From DASRQK01 sp040392005 (GTDB lineage Bacteria > Bacteroidota > Bacteroidia > Sphingobacteriales > Sphingobacteriaceae): a stretch of DNA of 64,000 nucleotides. Where the stretch lies: assembly GCA_040392005.1 (NCBI GenBank), contig JBEBWT010000009.1:1-64000 (forward strand), written 5' to 3'. This document shows, piece after piece, positions 16,683-25,458 of this stretch; position 1 is the stretch's first letter; each line of letters begins with the position of its first letter. The position numbers were made by a program, and so were the translations under genes. The notes beneath the pieces are model-generated. The model was not told where the DNA came from and searched no databases. It worked only from the letters and a program-made list of their open reading frames with translations.

Positions 16683-17381
16683 TTATTCCTCACCATCCAT
16701 AAACTTGTATCCCATCCCTCTGACTGTTTGCAGATACAGGGGTTTGTCCGGATTAATCTCTATTTTTTTGCGAAGCCGTACAATGTGCATATCGAGGGTA
16801 CGGGTATTGACGTTCGAGCTGTAACCCCATACCACCTGCATCAGCTCATCCCGGCTGATCACGCGGCTCTTATTCTGCAGGAAATAAAGCAGAATCCGGT
16901 TCTCAAGAATGGTCAGTTCAATTTTTTTGCCCTGGCGCAGCAGGGAATGAATATTCGGATGGTGCTCCGTGTCGCCAAACGTGTAGAGTTCGGCGCTGTG
17001 TTTATTGACGAAATACTTGATCTTATTATCGATCATAGCTACCAGCACATCCATATTGAATGGTTTGGTCAGATAATCCGAAACCCCGAAGCTGTAAGCC
17101 TCGATCTTGTCCACATCCTGCGATTTGGCTGTCAGCATAATGATCAGGCCATCATAACCATTCTCCCTCCGCAATATATCGCAGATTTCGGGACCTTGTT
17201 TTCCCGGCAGCATCCAGTCCAGCAAAACTATATCTGGTTTATTGTCCATGACCAGGCGGGCAGCATCGTCACCATTACCTGTCTGAACCACCAGATAACC
17301 CTCCGATTCCAGACGGTGCGCGATCAGAAAACGTAGATTCTCATCATCCTCTACAACTGCAATTTTAATATTCTTATACAT
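16683..17381 (-). CDS. OmpR-family response regulator
   Basis: A 232-aa regulator. The receiver domain (1-120) has the acidic pair in AVVEDDENL, phospho-acceptor Asp in IVLLDWMLPGKQG, Thr in IIMLTAKS and Lys in YLTKPFNMD. The C-terminal winged helix (about 135-230) contains SRDELMQVVWGYSSNVNTRTLDMHIVRLRKK and ends YLQTVRGMGYKF. It is 65 bases downstream of the sensor kinase and surely its partner. Its target genes are not evident. Confidence 0.94.
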   Translation of the reverse strand: MYKNIKIAVVEDDENLRFLIAHRLESEGYLVVQTGNGDDAARLVMDNKPDIVLLDWMLPGKQGPEICDILRRENGYDGLIIMLTAKSQDVDKIEAYSFGVSDYLTKPFNMDVLVAMIDNKIKYFVNKHSAELYTFGDTEHHPNIHSLLRQGKKIELTILENRILLYFLQNKSRVISRDELMQVVWGYSSNVNTRTLDMHIVRLRKKIEINPDKPLYLQTVRGMGYKFMDGEE

Positions 17382-17446
17382 AATAAACGAATATAATAAG
17401 TCCCAAATAAATTATGTTTATTCCTTCGGCAATTCCTTTCAACAAT

Positions 17447-19126
17447 TTACTCCTTCGGCAAATGGATGGTGAATACCGTTCCTTTGTCCACTTCGCTTTC
17501 GGCCATGATGGTACCTCCCATGAAATTGACCAATTCTTTACAAAAAGCAAGGCCCAGCCCTACACTTCCCTGCTGGTTATACTGGCTCTGTACCCTGTAA
17601 AATTTCTTGAACACATGCTCAAGTTCCTTTTTTTCAATGCCTATACCCCTGTCGGTAAAGGTCATCACCACCGATTTTCGCTGCTCAAAAATATGAATTT
17701 TCAGATAGCGGTCCTCCGGTCGCGAATATTTATACGCATTATCGATCAGATTCTGGAACACACTGCCCAGCAAAACCGGATCTGTATAAAACAGCTCATC
17801 TACTTCCACTTTACATTCCAACTGAATATCAGCATACTTCAAATTGGTCGCTGCCTCTATTTTAGCGCAAAATTCGTGCAAATCAACATGTTCATTCTTC
17901 AATTTGAAAGATTTATTCTCAATTTGAGTGAATGAAAGCAGGGTATTCATCAGATTATTCAATTTATCTGACTCCTGATCCAGGATCCTTCCATACAACA
18001 GCCGCTCCTTCTCGGACAGCTCTTTTGCATTGCTGATATTGTTTCCGGCAATTTTGATAACGCTGACCGGTGTTTTGAATTCATGTGTCAGATTGTTAAT
18101 AAAATCGTACTGCAATTTGTACATCCGCTGGTTAATGAAGAGATTCCTGTATATCAGATAGGCAAACATAATCAAAAACAGGTAGATAAGCAAAATACCA
18201 CCCATGATCGGATAAAGTCGTCCATTAATTTCCGAGGCCAGAAAGGTCCGGCTGGAGCTCAACAGGATTTTATGGTCGGCCATCGCACCCGGCATCGGAG
18301 CTTCCGTGACCATGAGATCGGGACTCAGATTGACATTATCATAGACCAACGGCACGATTTCCACATGCTGATACAATTCAGGGACCGGGTTTTCAAGTTT
18401 CAGGTTATTGGGATTGATGATGAAGGTGAACATATCCTGTTCGTAGGAGGTCTGTTGCTCATTACTATTATCCATCAATTCCTTATAGGTCTTGAGATCA
18501 TCATTCCGTGGAATATTCATATAAGAAATTTTTCCCGGGGTCACCGAATAAAACACCCTGAAAACCTCATCCCCATAGGCGACCCGATTGGTATCCACCC
18601 TTTCCAGAAAGGAAGAAAACTTGAAGGCCATATTGTTGAAGTCACTCAGATCAATGGAGGTGTGCCGCCTGCGTTGATGATCAAAATGCAATTTTACATC
18701 CCTGATGACATCATTGTCCTCCCGGAGACTGAATTCATAAACACCGATCGGATAAATGACCAGGTTGTTGGCGGCAAAACCATACTGGGTGGCCACATGA
18801 TTGTTGATCAGTATGTCGTAAAACAGAATCCGTTCTACAAAAGGATGGTTCCGCAAAATCGTATCGGACAGCGTCGAAGCCGTTGCAGAATCCAGATAGC
18901 CCTGATAAAAGGAAATCTCCGGTATTTTATTCTGAAAAAAATCATTGAATGCCAGCAGATTGTATTCCAGCACCTCGCCTTTGCGGGAAGAAAACTCGGA
19001 TTCCACCTTATTGGTGGTCAGGGTACTCGCCAGAATCATGGCTACCACCAGTGAAACGGTCAGCACCATTGCAAATGCAAAAACCAACAAATAATTTTTG
19101 CGGTACGCGTTACGTTGGGTTTTCAT
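17447..19126 (-). CDS. Sensor histidine kinase
   Basis: A 559-aa membrane kinase with helix 1 near 12-35 and helix 2 near 310-332 (YPIMGGILLIYLFLIMFAYLIY). The roughly 270-residue periplasmic domain matches no family I can name. HisKA follows directly (FINNLTHEFKTPVSVIK, phospho-His), with no HAMP domain, then HATPase with NLIDNAYKYS, DRGIGI and GSVGLGLAFCKELV. The layout matches the RprX-type kinases common in Bacteroidota. It starts 16 bases after the S9-like lipoprotein gene and precedes the regulator, so all three are probably one transcript. Confidence 0.92.
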   Translation of the reverse strand: MKTQRNAYRKNYLLVFAFAMVLTVSLVVAMILASTLTTNKVESEFSSRKGEVLEYNLLAFNDFFQNKIPEISFYQGYLDSATASTLSDTILRNHPFVERILFYDILINNHVATQYGFAANNLVIYPIGVYEFSLREDNDVIRDVKLHFDHQRRRHTSIDLSDFNNMAFKFSSFLERVDTNRVAYGDEVFRVFYSVTPGKISYMNIPRNDDLKTYKELMDNSNEQQTSYEQDMFTFIINPNNLKLENPVPELYQHVEIVPLVYDNVNLSPDLMVTEAPMPGAMADHKILLSSSRTFLASEINGRLYPIMGGILLIYLFLIMFAYLIYRNLFINQRMYKLQYDFINNLTHEFKTPVSVIKIAGNNISNAKELSEKERLLYGRILDQESDKLNNLMNTLLSFTQIENKSFKLKNEHVDLHEFCAKIEAATNLKYADIQLECKVEVDELFYTDPVLLGSVFQNLIDNAYKYSRPEDRYLKIHIFEQRKSVVMTFTDRGIGIEKKELEHVFKKFYRVQSQYNQQGSVGLGLAFCKELVNFMGGTIMAESEVDKGTVFTIHLPKE

Positions 19127-19142
19127 GGCCGCTATTGCTCAA

Positions 19143-21050
19143 TCACTTTTTCAAGTGTGCATCAAAAAATTTCCCCAATTCCTCGTAAAAACTGATCAGG
19201 TTCTCTTCTTTTCTGAAATAACGGCCTTCTTCCTCCCGGACTATATAAACCACCGGGATCTTACGTTTCTGCAATTTTTTGACAAACTGATTGGTTTCGT
19301 TCACGCTGCTCCGGCTGTCTTTTCCTCCCTGCGCAATAAATACGGGTATCTGTACATTATCTGAGTGGAAGACCGGTGACATGGATTTGATCAGATCTGA
19401 TTCTGTTTCCGGATTGCCTATGATTTCATAGTACATCTGCAAATAAGGCTTGAGGTGTGGCGGAATTTCCTTCAAATGGGTAAACAGATTGGTAAACCCA
19501 CCATAAGAGGCAGCACAGGCATACAGATCCGAATTGAAGCAGGCTGCGTGAACTGCGGAATATCCTCCGAATCCCATCCCAAAAATCCCAATCCTTTTCG
19601 GATCCGCAATTTTTTCATCGATCAGCCATTGCACCCCATCCGTAATATCCTCCTGGATTTTTCCTCCCCATTCTTTGAATCCGGCGGACCAGAATTCCTT
19701 ACCATATCCGGTAGAGCCCCGGTAATTGACCTGAAATACGGCGTATCCCCTGTTGGCAAAGAACTGGACTTCGGGATTGTAACCCCAAATGTTCCGGTCA
19801 CTGGGACCGGCATGCGGATAAACAATGACTGGCAGGTTCTGCCGCTGGGCATTGTTGGGCATGGTGAGATAACCGTGCAAACGGATACTATCCCGGTTCA
19901 GGAAAGATACCGGCCGCATCACCGCCAGCTCCAGCTCATTGAGTCCGGGATTGATATCGGACAATTTGACCAGCCGGTTTTTCTGACCATCGAAATAATA
20001 ATTCACGCCCGGATTCCGGTCGGTGAACGCATTCAGGAGCAAGCGGTGGTTTGCCCAGGATTCATCGATCAGCCTGATCTCATAACCGGGGAGCTTTTCC
20101 TCGATTTTTTCAAAGATCACCCTGGCCGAATCATCAAGGAAATGCCGGTCCCGTTTCCAGGTCAGGTAATAGGCATAGGACATGCTGCCCTTGCTTTTGG
20201 CATATCCGCCCGGACTGACATCGACTTCCGTATGGCTAAAAAGCAGATTTACTTCTTTATGGGTCTCCAGATCCAACTCGACAAGACTCATTTTGTCTCT
20301 GTTTACATTGGATAAAGCATAAATATGACTTTTTTTGTCTTTGACAAATCCGAGGGGAGTGACCGTGGTATGGAAAGAATTCCGCATGACTACTTCGAAG
20401 TCTTCCTGTTCACTGCCCCGGTACAGCATGGTTTCCTGTACACTGTCACTGGCCAGCGCCAGCCGCAGTTTTCCATCCAGATCGGCGAACCAGCGGATAA
20501 TGTTGCCGGGATTGCGGGCGATCAATTCCTTTTTTCCGGCCTGTACATCCAGTCTATAAACATCAAAGACGGTGGAATCTCTTTCATTCAGTGAGATCAG
20601 CACTTCATGCCTATTGGAATAAACGGGCGATATAAAGCGGACACGGGCACTTGAAGGAGGTAAAACAGGTTTAATGGATCTATCTGTCAGATCAATAGCA
20701 TGGATCTGAAACTGCTCTTCCGGATCCAGCCGGGCCGTAAACAGCAAGAGGGAGTCACTCACCCAGAAATAAGAATGCACATGTAGTGCCGTGTCGCTGA
20801 CGAGCACGGGTTTCGGATCACTCGCATCCATATCCATCACAAATATACTTCTGTTCTGATCCTGATCTACATTCAGATAGGACACATACCGTCCGTCCGG
20901 TGAGATCCTGAAGCTGGTCTTTTCTGCATAGGAGAAAAAGTCGGCTACCGGGATCAACTCTGTTTTTTGAGAATCACAGGCTGACAGGCCAACAGCAAGT
21001 ATTACACTGAATATGAAGTATCGAACCCCGATCTGAATTTTACGCACCAT
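19143..21050 (-). CDS. S9 prolyl-oligopeptidase-like lipoprotein with a degenerate catalytic triad
   Basis: A 635-aa lipoprotein: signal peptide with lipobox LSAC (Cys near residue 25), an N-terminal beta-propeller-like region (about 40-370) and a C-terminal alpha/beta-hydrolase domain (about 385-635). The S9 fold is clear (YPHAGPSDRNIWGYNPEVQF, ANRGYAVFQVNYRGSTGYG, GGKDSRSSVNETNQF, a closing FDAHLK). The nucleophile elbow reads GMGFGGY: the Ser of GxSxGG is Gly493 (GGA). The EGH motif reads EEGRYF: the His is Arg610 (CGT). Asp578 remains. It should not work as a serine peptidase; a binding or sensing role is inferred from its place 16 bases upstream of the kinase gene. The reading frame is intact. 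An imperfect -7 box (CATCTTTG) ends 5 bases before the start. Confidence 0.88.
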   Translation of the reverse strand: MVRKIQIGVRYFIFSVILAVGLSACDSQKTELIPVADFFSYAEKTSFRISPDGRYVSYLNVDQDQNRSIFVMDMDASDPKPVLVSDTALHVHSYFWVSDSLLLFTARLDPEEQFQIHAIDLTDRSIKPVLPPSSARVRFISPVYSNRHEVLISLNERDSTVFDVYRLDVQAGKKELIARNPGNIIRWFADLDGKLRLALASDSVQETMLYRGSEQEDFEVVMRNSFHTTVTPLGFVKDKKSHIYALSNVNRDKMSLVELDLETHKEVNLLFSHTEVDVSPGGYAKSKGSMSYAYYLTWKRDRHFLDDSARVIFEKIEEKLPGYEIRLIDESWANHRLLLNAFTDRNPGVNYYFDGQKNRLVKLSDINPGLNELELAVMRPVSFLNRDSIRLHGYLTMPNNAQRQNLPVIVYPHAGPSDRNIWGYNPEVQFFANRGYAVFQVNYRGSTGYGKEFWSAGFKEWGGKIQEDITDGVQWLIDEKIADPKRIGIFGMGFGGYSAVHAACFNSDLYACAASYGGFTNLFTHLKEIPPHLKPYLQMYYEIIGNPETESDLIKSMSPVFHSDNVQIPVFIAQGGKDSRSSVNETNQFVKKLQKRKIPVVYIVREEEGRYFRKEENLISFYEELGKFFDAHLKK

Positions 21051-21129
21051 TATTTCAAAGATGTGAAAATTTAGTTAAAGTCATGGTATGCAACCTTTTT
21101 TTTACACGTTTTTAAAGTATATTCGCAGC

Positions 21130-21429
21130 ATGTTTCTCTACAACATCACCATCATCACGGAATCCGATTCTGCCCCGGAGGTAAGTATCCGGATCCGTAA
21201 TTTTATGGAGCAAATAGACCTTGCCAATGAAATTAGTAAGATAAAATTTCTAAAAATGCTGGACTCACCGCATGAAGGGGTGACTTACAGTCTGCAACTG
21301 GAGGTGGGGGACCAATCTCACATCCAGCGATTCCAGCAAATACATCTGCAAGGTCTGCAAGCCTCTCTGGAGCAAAGATTTCCGGGAAAAATATTGTATT
21401 TTGAAAGTGTAATGGAATATATAGCCTGA
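21130..21429 (+). CDS. DUF4286 family protein
   Basis: A small protein of 99 aa beginning MFLYNITIITESD, with VTYSLQLEVGDQSHIQRFQQIHLQGLQ and a closing FESVMEYIA. This fits DUF4286, a small Bacteroidota family of unknown function with a ferredoxin-like pattern of strands and helices. Start 21130 is preferred over 21088 because it matches the family's short M-x-Y-N-x-T N-terminus; a near-consensus -7 box (TATATTCG, 21118-21125) ends 4 bases before it. One base separates it from rfbC. Confidence 0.75.
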   Translation: MFLYNITIITESDSAPEVSIRIRNFMEQIDLANEISKIKFLKMLDSPHEGVTYSLQLEVGDQSHIQRFQQIHLQGLQASLEQRFPGKILYFESVMEYIA

Positions 21430-21430
21430 C

Positions 21431-21985
21431 ATGGAATTCAACGAAGGCCCCATCAGCGGATTGATACTCATCCATCATAAAAACTGGGAAGATCAGCGGG
21501 GATCTTTCATGGAAGTCTATAATCAGGAATTGTTTAGTGAACATGGAATCAGCGACCGGTTTGTGCAGGACAATCTCTCGCTTTCAAACAAAGGGGTGCT
21601 GAGGGGGCTGCATGCCCAGGGTGGAAAGCACCAGCAGGGCAAGCTCGTGCGGGTGGTGCGGGGCCGGGTCTGGGATGTGGCGGTGGATATCCGCCGGGGT
21701 TCACCTACTTACGGACAGCACCATGCACTGGAATTATCTGCGGATCGGCACATGTCTTTCTGGATCCCCCCCGGATTCCTGCATGGTTTTCTATGCCTGG
21801 AAGATGAGACTATTTTCAGCTATAAAGTGACTGGCATATATGACCCTTCCGGTGAATTGGGGGTACGCTGGGATGATCCGTCCATCGGCATTTCATGGCC
21901 GCCGATCGACCAGAAATTAATTATTTCCGAAAAAGACCGGGCCTTGCCTTTTATGGACGCCATTCAAAGTCCTTTTGCTTATTGA
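21431..21985 (+). CDS. rfbC: dTDP-4-dehydrorhamnose 3,5-epimerase
   Basis: Cupin-fold epimerase of dTDP-L-rhamnose synthesis. The 184-aa sequence has DNLSLSNKGVLRGLHAQ (catalytic His), LVRVVRGRVWDVAVDIRRGSPTYG, WIPPGFLHGFLCLED, the Tyr in FSYKVTGIYDP, and GVRWDDPSIGISWP. Other rml genes are absent from the window. Coupled by a one-base gap to the DUF4286 gene. Confidence 0.95.
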   Translation: MEFNEGPISGLILIHHKNWEDQRGSFMEVYNQELFSEHGISDRFVQDNLSLSNKGVLRGLHAQGGKHQQGKLVRVVRGRVWDVAVDIRRGSPTYGQHHALELSADRHMSFWIPPGFLHGFLCLEDETIFSYKVTGIYDPSGELGVRWDDPSIGISWPPIDQKLIISEKDRALPFMDAIQSPFAY

Positions 21986-22038
21986 AATAGCAGGAACCCC
22001 ATTGTTTGGCGGTTTATCCCCCCGGTTTAACCCACTTT

Positions 22039-23664
22039 TCAATCCGAATTTATCCGATCAAACCGTACCGTGCGGGTATAATTGGATGGGTATGCCCCTA
22101 CCTGGAGCAATAAGGGGCGCAAGGCAAATTCAAAATTGAGCGCCTCAATCTGACCGTCTTTGCCCAATGAAAAATACAGGAATTCTTCTCGCTGTGCCCG
22201 GTTACGCCATACGGCCCGGAAGGTGTCGTGATGCCAATGTTCCAGATCGGCCACCACATCTTCATTATTCCAGAGGATGATTTCCAGTTTGCCGGTATGT
22301 TGTTGTCCTGCTTCCGTGCCCCCCTGCCGGCGTGCTTCGCCGGCCTGTTGCAGTCTTACTTCAATGGTATCATAAGCCGGAGAGGCATATTTTCCAATAT
22401 AGGCCTTCGTCTCCAGCGTAGGTTTGGTGTCCCTGATCCGGGCCGCATGGATCTCATCCCTCAGTTTTGTCGCTGCCTCATAGCTGCGGTTGTGACCTTC
22501 CAGGTATCGCTTTGGCCAATCCATCCCTGAAACACCCATGAAAGCATCCATCACCGTATAGGCGATCGCATCCCCCAACTGGTTGAATGAATTGCCTACC
22601 ACCACAATACCCAGATCCAATTCCGGTATGAGATAGGCCGCTGTATTGAAACCATCAGTAGCGCCGCCATGTGTCAGCACTCTTTTTCCCTGATAATCCA
22701 GTATGTTCCAGCCCAGACCATAAGTCGTCTGGGTACCATAGGTATTGGAAGAAGGTCTGACCACCTGCGGACGGTGGATTTCGGCCATCTGCCGGGCAGA
22801 GATCAGGCGGTTGCCCTCATAAACTCCCGGTTCCCCCAATTGCAGGATCATCCATTTGGCTACATCCGATACCGAAGCATTGATCCCCCCGGCCGGACCG
22901 GCATTGTCCCAGTTGCGCCGGGGAATCGGAACAACTGTTCCTTCGATTTCCTGATGGGGCCAGGCCGCATTGCTTTGTGCAGTGAAAGCCGTAACGCTGG
23001 TATTGCTTTGCATCCCCACCGGGGCAAAAATCCGTTCGGCCAAAAACGTATCCCAGGTTTTGCCACTGGCATACTCGATCACCTGACCGGCCACGGAATA
23101 CATCATATTGCTATATACATAAGAAGTACGGAAAGGTTGTTCCAAATCCATATACCGCAGATGACGGATCAACTCATCCCGGCTACGGCCACTCAGGTAT
23201 TGCAGACGATTGCCAATGATCCGGCCGATCCCGACCCGATGCGTCAGGGCATCCCTGACAGTCACTTCACTGGTCACATAGGGATCGCTCAGTGCAAACC
23301 AGGGAATAATATCCACGATACGGGTATCCCAGGTAATCTTGCCTTCGTCCACCAGCATGGCCAGGGCGGCAGCGGTAATATTTTTACTGACGGAGGCGAT
23401 GCCAAACAGGGTATGCTCATCCACCTTTTCTCCCCCACCTATTTTCTTTTCACCAAATCCTTTGGCATAGAATACTTTTCCGTCTTTTACAATGGCAACA
23501 GCCATTCCGGGAATCTTCCAGTCCTGCATCCCCTTCTGCACCAACAGATCAAAGTCCTGGGAAAGGGGGGCTTGTGCCACAACCGGCAGGCAGGCAGCAA
23601 AAATCAACAGGCATTGCAACCATACAATAGAAAAAAGCGGACAGGGAGAAGTCGAAGTTTTCAT
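22039..23664 (-). CDS. Secreted serine hydrolase, class C beta-lactamase / penicillin-binding type
   Basis: A 541-aa exported protein with a signal peptide ending near VVAQA (about residue 31). The beta-lactamase-like domain (about 35-390) has SVSK (nucleophile Ser and Lys), YSN and HGG as the third motif (HGGATDGFN). The C-terminal 110 residues form a lipocalin-like accessory domain (DUF3471 type). Such proteins act as esterases, D-amino-acid amidases or carboxypeptidases; true beta-lactamase activity is not implied. A Gly/Gln-rich stretch (AGEARRQGGTEAGQQ) lies in the C-terminal domain. Stands alone. Confidence 0.88.
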   Translation of the reverse strand: MKTSTSPCPLFSIVWLQCLLIFAACLPVVAQAPLSQDFDLLVQKGMQDWKIPGMAVAIVKDGKVFYAKGFGEKKIGGGEKVDEHTLFGIASVSKNITAAALAMLVDEGKITWDTRIVDIIPWFALSDPYVTSEVTVRDALTHRVGIGRIIGNRLQYLSGRSRDELIRHLRYMDLEQPFRTSYVYSNMMYSVAGQVIEYASGKTWDTFLAERIFAPVGMQSNTSVTAFTAQSNAAWPHQEIEGTVVPIPRRNWDNAGPAGGINASVSDVAKWMILQLGEPGVYEGNRLISARQMAEIHRPQVVRPSSNTYGTQTTYGLGWNILDYQGKRVLTHGGATDGFNTAAYLIPELDLGIVVVGNSFNQLGDAIAYTVMDAFMGVSGMDWPKRYLEGHNRSYEAATKLRDEIHAARIRDTKPTLETKAYIGKYASPAYDTIEVRLQQAGEARRQGGTEAGQQHTGKLEIILWNNEDVVADLEHWHHDTFRAVWRNRAQREEFLYFSLGKDGQIEALNFEFALRPLLLQVGAYPSNYTRTVRFDRINSD

Positions 23665-23774
23665 ATCAGGGCATTCAGTAAATAATGGTCAATGCCTCAA
23701 ACATACAAAAAACTGCTGTCAAACCGTTACTTTACGTACACTAAATTACTCAGATTCAAATCAACCCTCTTTCA

Positions 23775-24884
23775 TCATGATTCGGGTCCATATAAACCCT
23801 CATTCTTCCGTTTTTCGGTTTCGGTCTGGATTTTGGTTTCCTGCAAATTGTCTATTACCTGGATCTCCGCTTCCCGTCCCTTGTCGGAACGATGATAGTC
23901 AATCAACTGACGGTTCTGGATTTCGACATCATAGGCATCCCGGTTGCTCATCAGTTTGACCAGTACCGGCAAGCATTCAAAGAAAATAAATAGGAGACCG
24001 ATAAAGAGAATGGCCATGTGTGTGGCCCGGTCTTCGGTGCCATCTGCCTTGAATCTCAACTGACCCAGTGCTGCATTCCGATCGGCGAAACCAGCCAGAT
24101 TGACCGCAGAGTCCAGTTGGGGACCGGCCAGCAATTTAAGTTCCATCAACCCTTCAAACTGTTTTCGCTCTGCGACAAAGGCCTCCTGCCGGAGAATCCG
24201 GCTGTGCAATGTGTCCAGATACTGTTCCTGACGGGCCAGTTCGGCTTCCCGTTGTCTTGCATAGGGACCGTATCCAGTGATTCCGGACGTTTCCGGTGTT
24301 TTATCGCCAAATGTTTCCAGTTTGAGTTTCACCCGATCGGATTTTATTGTAACCTCGAGTGTATCCCGGCGGGCCTTTAGCTCCTGCAACTGCCCCAGCT
24401 CGATGGCGTACTTTTTGTCGAATGTATTACTCAGGGTATCCAGCCGGACCCGATCACGTTCCAGGAAGACCGAACTCAGCTTGTCCCTGATTTCCTTGTC
24501 AAATAATTTCAATTCCAGCGGACGAGAGATCACGATCCCAATCAGGATAGCCAGCAATATCCGGGGACTTGCCTGCAAAAATTGTTTGAATGGAGATCCG
24601 TTTTTATTGATACTCAAAACGATATACCGATCCATATTGAAGATGGCGAGGCCCCACAGCAAACCGAAAAGCACGGAAAGCAAAACCGCCCATTCACCTC
24701 CGCTAAACACAAAATACAAGGCATAACCTCCAGAAAGGGCTGCGAAAAGGCCGGTAAAGAAGATAGTAGCACCAATGCCGACATATTTACTATGCTCGGC
24801 CGGGTATTTTTCGAGGGTGGGCCGGTGCACGCCACTGCAAAACCAAAAGAAGCGATTGATGGATTTCATGATCCGATTTTCCAA
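23775..24884 (-). CDS. DUF4407 membrane protein
   Basis: A 369-aa protein. The N-terminus (FFWFCSGVHRPTLEKYPAEHSKYVGIGATIFFTG) and four hydrophobic helices (about 34-60, 65-85, 105-122 and near 300-318) with a long charged coiled-coil segment between the third and fourth (about 130-270) match DUF4407. Function unknown; the shape suggests a membrane-anchored periplasmic coiled coil. ATG at 24869 (MKSIN) is an alternative start. It lies 102 bases after sufE, separated by small tandem repeats. Confidence 0.8.
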   Translation of the reverse strand: MENRIMKSINRFFWFCSGVHRPTLEKYPAEHSKYVGIGATIFFTGLFAALSGGYALYFVFSGGEWAVLLSVLFGLLWGLAIFNMDRYIVLSINKNGSPFKQFLQASPRILLAILIGIVISRPLELKLFDKEIRDKLSSVFLERDRVRLDTLSNTFDKKYAIELGQLQELKARRDTLEVTIKSDRVKLKLETFGDKTPETSGITGYGPYARQREAELARQEQYLDTLHSRILRQEAFVAERKQFEGLMELKLLAGPQLDSAVNLAGFADRNAALGQLRFKADGTEDRATHMAILFIGLLFIFFECLPVLVKLMSNRDAYDVEIQNRQLIDYHRSDKGREAEIQVIDNLQETKIQTETEKRKNEGLYGPES

Positions 24885-24945
24885 TTGGATGTTGGAAAAG
24901 AGAACTTGTTACAAGCCTGACTTAGAAATCGGGGAAACCGGGAAC

Positions 24946-25008
24946 CAAGCGTTTTTAGTCCTTTATCAAGCGTTTTTAGCCTTTTGTCAAACGTTTATTA
25001 GCGCTATC
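24946..25008. repeat. Three 21-bp tandem repeats at the sufE 3' end
   Basis: Units at 24946-24966 and 24967-24987 (CAAGCGTTTTTAG followed by a T-rich tail) and a diverged third unit at 24988-25008 (CAAACGTTTATTAG...) that carries the last codons of sufE. It looks like local duplication of the gene's end. Confidence 0.7.
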
Positions 25009-25403
25009 GCATAAAGTTTCATCTGCTTGACCATGGAAAGCAGGCCATTAGCGCGGGTGGGGGAAAGATGTTCCTTCAGGCCGATCTGATCTATAAAATA
25101 CAGGTCACTTCCGGCAATTTCCGCTGGCGTATGGCCGGAGAGTACTTTGACCATAAGGCTTACCAATCCTTTCGTGATAATGGCATCACTGTCTGCCGTG
25201 AAGTGGATCAGACCATCGCGATAATCGGCATGCAGCCAGACTTTGGACTGGCATCCCTTGATCAGACGTTGATCCGTTTTATATTCTTCGGCAATCAAAG
25301 GAAGCTCTTTGCCCAGTTGGATGATGTATTCATATTTGGACATCCAATCTTCAAAAAATGAAAAATCGGTGATCAATTCGTCCTGTATATCATTGATTGT
25401 CAT
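24987..25403 (-). CDS. sufE: Cysteine desulfuration protein SufE
   Basis: Takes persulfide sulfur from SufS for Fe-S assembly. The 138-aa protein has the active-site Cys in LIKGCQSKVWL, the early EDWMSKYEYIIQLGKELP and the later IGLKEHLSPTRANGLLSMV, all standard SufE. It lies 55 bases downstream of sufS. The C-terminal codons fall in a short tandem repeat. Confidence 0.95.
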   Translation of the reverse strand: MTINDIQDELITDFSFFEDWMSKYEYIIQLGKELPLIAEEYKTDQRLIKGCQSKVWLHADYRDGLIHFTADSDAIITKGLVSLMVKVLSGHTPAEIAGSDLYFIDQIGLKEHLSPTRANGLLSMVKQMKLYAIALINV

Positions 25404-25458
25404 TGTCGCTTGTGTTTAATCCGGTTACCATCTATTACAACATCGGCGCAGCATGAAT

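Noticed and set aside
18083..19054. A 323-codon plus-strand open frame
   Set aside because: Antisense to the sensor kinase; His/Gln/Ile-rich product with no domain.
22669..23685. A 338-codon plus-strand open frame
   Set aside because: Antisense to the serine hydrolase with clear SxxK and HxG motifs; no recognisable domain.
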